A DNA stretch of 64,000 bases, taken from Nemopilema nomurai. Lineage: Eukaryota; Cnidaria; Scyphozoa; Rhizostomeae; Rhizostomatidae. Below, one piece after another: positions 61,915 to 64,000 of the stretch. The position numbers were made by a program, and so were the translations under genes. The notes under the pieces were generated by a model, which saw only the letters and a program-made list of their open reading frames with translations, ran no database searches and was not told the origin of the DNA. The number at the start of each line of letters is the position of its first letter. Positions within the stretch are counted from its first letter, which is position 1. The stretch spans positions 702,614 to 766,613 of the forward strand of contig ML133402.1 of assembly GCA_003864495.1 (NCBI GenBank). The letters are read 5' to 3'.

Positions 61915-64000
61915 GTCTTTGGAAACCAAAACGAGTTTAGCATGGAAACGAGAGAAGGAAGAAAACGAGCGAAAAGGAAAACGAGACTGTGGTTTTAGCA
62001 CCAAGACGAGTCTAGCATGGTAACGAGGAAAGGACAAAAACGAGGCTAAATTGAAAACGAGTCTAAAGTTTTTAGCACCAAAACGAAACTAGCATGGAAA
62101 TGAGGGAAGGACGAAACGAGGCTAAAATGAAAACAACGCAGGGGTTTTAGCACCAAAACGAGTCTAGAATGGAAATAAGGCAAGGAGGAAAACGAGGCTA
62201 GAACGAAATTGAGGTTAAGACTTTTAGCACCGAATCGCGGCAAGCATGGAAACGAGGCAATGACAAAAACGGGGCTTAAACGAAAACGAGATTAGTTCTT
62301 TTAGCACCAACTTGAGGCTAGCATGCAAACGGGGCAAGAACAAAAACGGGGCTGAAGCGAAAACGAGGATAAGGTTTTGAGCACCAAATCGAGGCTTAGC
62401 ATGGAAACGAACAAAGGATAAAAACGAGGCTAAAACGAAAACGAGGCTGGGTTTTAGCACAAAAAGGAGGCTAGCATGGAAACGAACAAAGGATAAAAAC
62501 GAGGCTAAATTGAAAACTAGGCTGAAGTTTTTTGCACCAAAACGAGTTTAGCATGGAAACGAGGCATGGACGAAAAAAGAGACTAAAACGAAAACGAGGC
62601 TGGGGTTTTTAGCACCAAAAGGAGGCTAGCATGGAAACGAGGCAAGAACAAAACAAGGCTGAAGCGAGAACGCGGCTCAAGTTTTTAGCACCAAAACGAG
62701 TCTAGCATGGAAACGACGAGCATGGACGAAAACGAAGCTAAAACAAAAACGAGGCTGAAGTTTTTAGCACCAAAACGAGTTTAGCATGGAAACGAGGCAT
62801 GGACGAAAAAGAGGCTAAAACGAAAACGAGGCTGGGGTTTTTAGCACCAAAACGAGTCTGGCATGAAAACGAGGCAAGGAGGAAAACAAGGCCAAAACAA
62901 AACGAGGCTGGGGTTTTTAGCAACAAAGCGAGTCTAGCATGGAAACGAGGGAAGGACGAAAACGACGGCTAAAGGGAAAACGTGACTGTGTTTTAGCACC
63001 AAAACGAGTTTAGCATGGAAACGAGGCATGGACCAAAAAAGGCTAAAACGAAAACGAGGCTGGGGTTTTTAGCACCAAAAACGAGGCTAGCATGGAAACG
63101 AGCAAGAGCAAAACAAGGCTGAAGCGAGAACGAGGCTCAAGTTTGTAGCACCAAAACGAGTCTAGCATGGAGACGAGGCAAGGACGAAAGCGAAGCAAAA
63201 AGAAAATGAGGCTGGGGTTTTAGCACCAAAAACGACTCTGGCATGAAAACGAGGCAAGGAGGAAAACAAGGCCAAAACCAAAACAAGGCTGGGGTTTTTA
63301 GCACTAAAACGAGTCTAGCATGGAAACGAGGCAAGGAAGAAAACGAGGCGAAAAGGAAAACGAGACTGTGGTTTTTAGCACCAAGACGAGTCTAGCATGG
63401 TAACGAGGAAAGGACAAAAACGAGCTAAATTGAAAACGAGGCTAAAGTTTTTAGCACCAAAACGAAACTAGCATGGAAAGAGGAAGACGAAAACGAGGCT
63501 AAAATGAAAACAACGCAGGGGTTTTAGCACCAAAACGAGTCTAGAATGGAAATAAGGCAAGGAGGAAAACGAGGCTAGAACGAAATTGAGGTTAAGACTT
63601 TTAGCACCGAATCGCGGCAAGCATGGAAACGAGGCAATGACAAAAAACGGGGCTTAAACGAAAACGAGATTAGTTCTTTAGCACCAACTTGAGGCTAGCA
63701 TGCAAACGGGGCAAGAACAAACGGGCTGAAGCGAAAACGAGGATAAGGTTTTGAGCACCAAATCGAGGCTAGCATGGAAACGAACAAAGGATAAAAACGA
63801 GGCTAAAACGAAAACGAGGCTGGGTTTTTAGCACAAAAAGGAGGCTAGCATGGAAACGAACAAAGGATAAAAACGAGGCTAAAACGAAAACGAGTGGGTT
63901 TTTAGCACCAAAACGAGTTTAGCATGGAAACGAGACAAGGACGAAAACGAGGCTAAATTGAAAACTAGGCTGAAGTTTTTTGCACCAAAACGAGTTTAGC
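61915..64000 (+). repeat. 8.23-kb HOR, copy 3 (cut by window end)
   Basis: It starts at GTCTTTGGAAACC (one extra C) and follows 53680-55765 with marker blocks at 62224 and 63600. At the position of the scrambled junction of copy 2 it has the normal sequence, near 63870-63930. The array continues past the window edge. Confidence 0.87.

Larger units (their letters stand above)
1..64000 (+). repeat. 77-bp satellite DNA array with higher-order repeats
   Basis: The entire window is head-to-tail copies of one 77-bp monomer. The recurring anchor GTTTTTAGCA begins at 19, 96 and 173, exactly 77 bp apart, and the same spacing continues to the last base. Every monomer runs in the same direction and I found no inversion. 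The array is unbroken at both window edges, so its true ends lie outside. No stretch resembles a transposon, rDNA, tRNA, telomere repeat or conserved protein. Such arrays are normally constitutive heterochromatin in eukaryotes; a centromeric, pericentromeric or subtelomeric location is inference. I do not recognise the family from memory. Confidence 0.97.

Noticed and set aside
1..64000. CRISPR array, because of regularly spaced short direct repeats
   Set aside because: The stretches between AAACGAG motifs are themselves repeated and related, not unique spacers. There is no leader or cas gene.
1..64000. Intrinsic terminators from the T runs
   Set aside because: TTTTT follows a G-rich half unit in every monomer without a stable GC hairpin, and there are no transcription units to end.

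Overview
The whole 64-kb window is one uninterrupted block of satellite DNA. I find no gene, RNA gene, transposon, CRISPR array or unique flank anywhere in it. The basic monomer is 77 bp, in the register GTTTTTAGCACCAAAACGAG..., so the window holds roughly 830 monomers, all head to tail on the same strand. A typical monomer (19-95) is about 40% A, 27% G, 17% T and 16% C, so the + strand is strongly purine-rich. It carries five CpG sites. Kilobase-scale higher-order repeats (HORs) of this kind point to a eukaryotic heterochromatic locus (centromeric, pericentromeric, subtelomeric, B- or sex-chromosome). I do not recognise the family and cannot name the organism.

The structure is nested on at least four scales. 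(1) The 77-bp monomer is itself four and a half copies of a 17-bp unit ending in AAACGAG (4 x 17 + 9 = 77). Short monomers of 43 bp (2.5 units) and 30 bp (about 1.5 units) fit the same scheme. (2) Distinct monomer variants are strung in a fixed order into blocks, including a ~502-bp block (six full monomers plus one 43-bp monomer) repeated one to three times in tandem. (3) Blocks form HORs with periods of about 11.23 kb (left half), 3.35-4.3 kb (centre) and 8.23 kb (right), with a ~2.8-kb duplication nested inside the 11.23-kb unit. (4) These HOR families succeed one another along the window.

Layout: 1-6055 is a HOR segment whose best counterpart is 26299-32740. 6056-9654 is a divergent island with monomer variants not seen elsewhere. 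9655-18490 and 20395-29390 are two copies of the 11.23-kb HOR. 18491-19730 is joined by a deletion-type junction and matches 32470-33700. 19731-20394 is a short linking patch. 33135-45457 holds three units of a 3.35-4.7 kb HOR. 45458-64000 holds two full copies and a partial third of an 8.23-kb HOR. A 45-bp insertion in one short monomer marks the units right of 36 kb and is absent to the left.

Open reading frames of 60-138 codons on both strands are by-products of the purine-rich repeat and are not annotated as genes. One-base length differences cluster in a few stretches and may be consensus errors, so copy-specific indels should be read with caution. Coordinates of HOR boundaries come from reading marker variants by eye and are good to roughly one monomer unless a marker position is stated.
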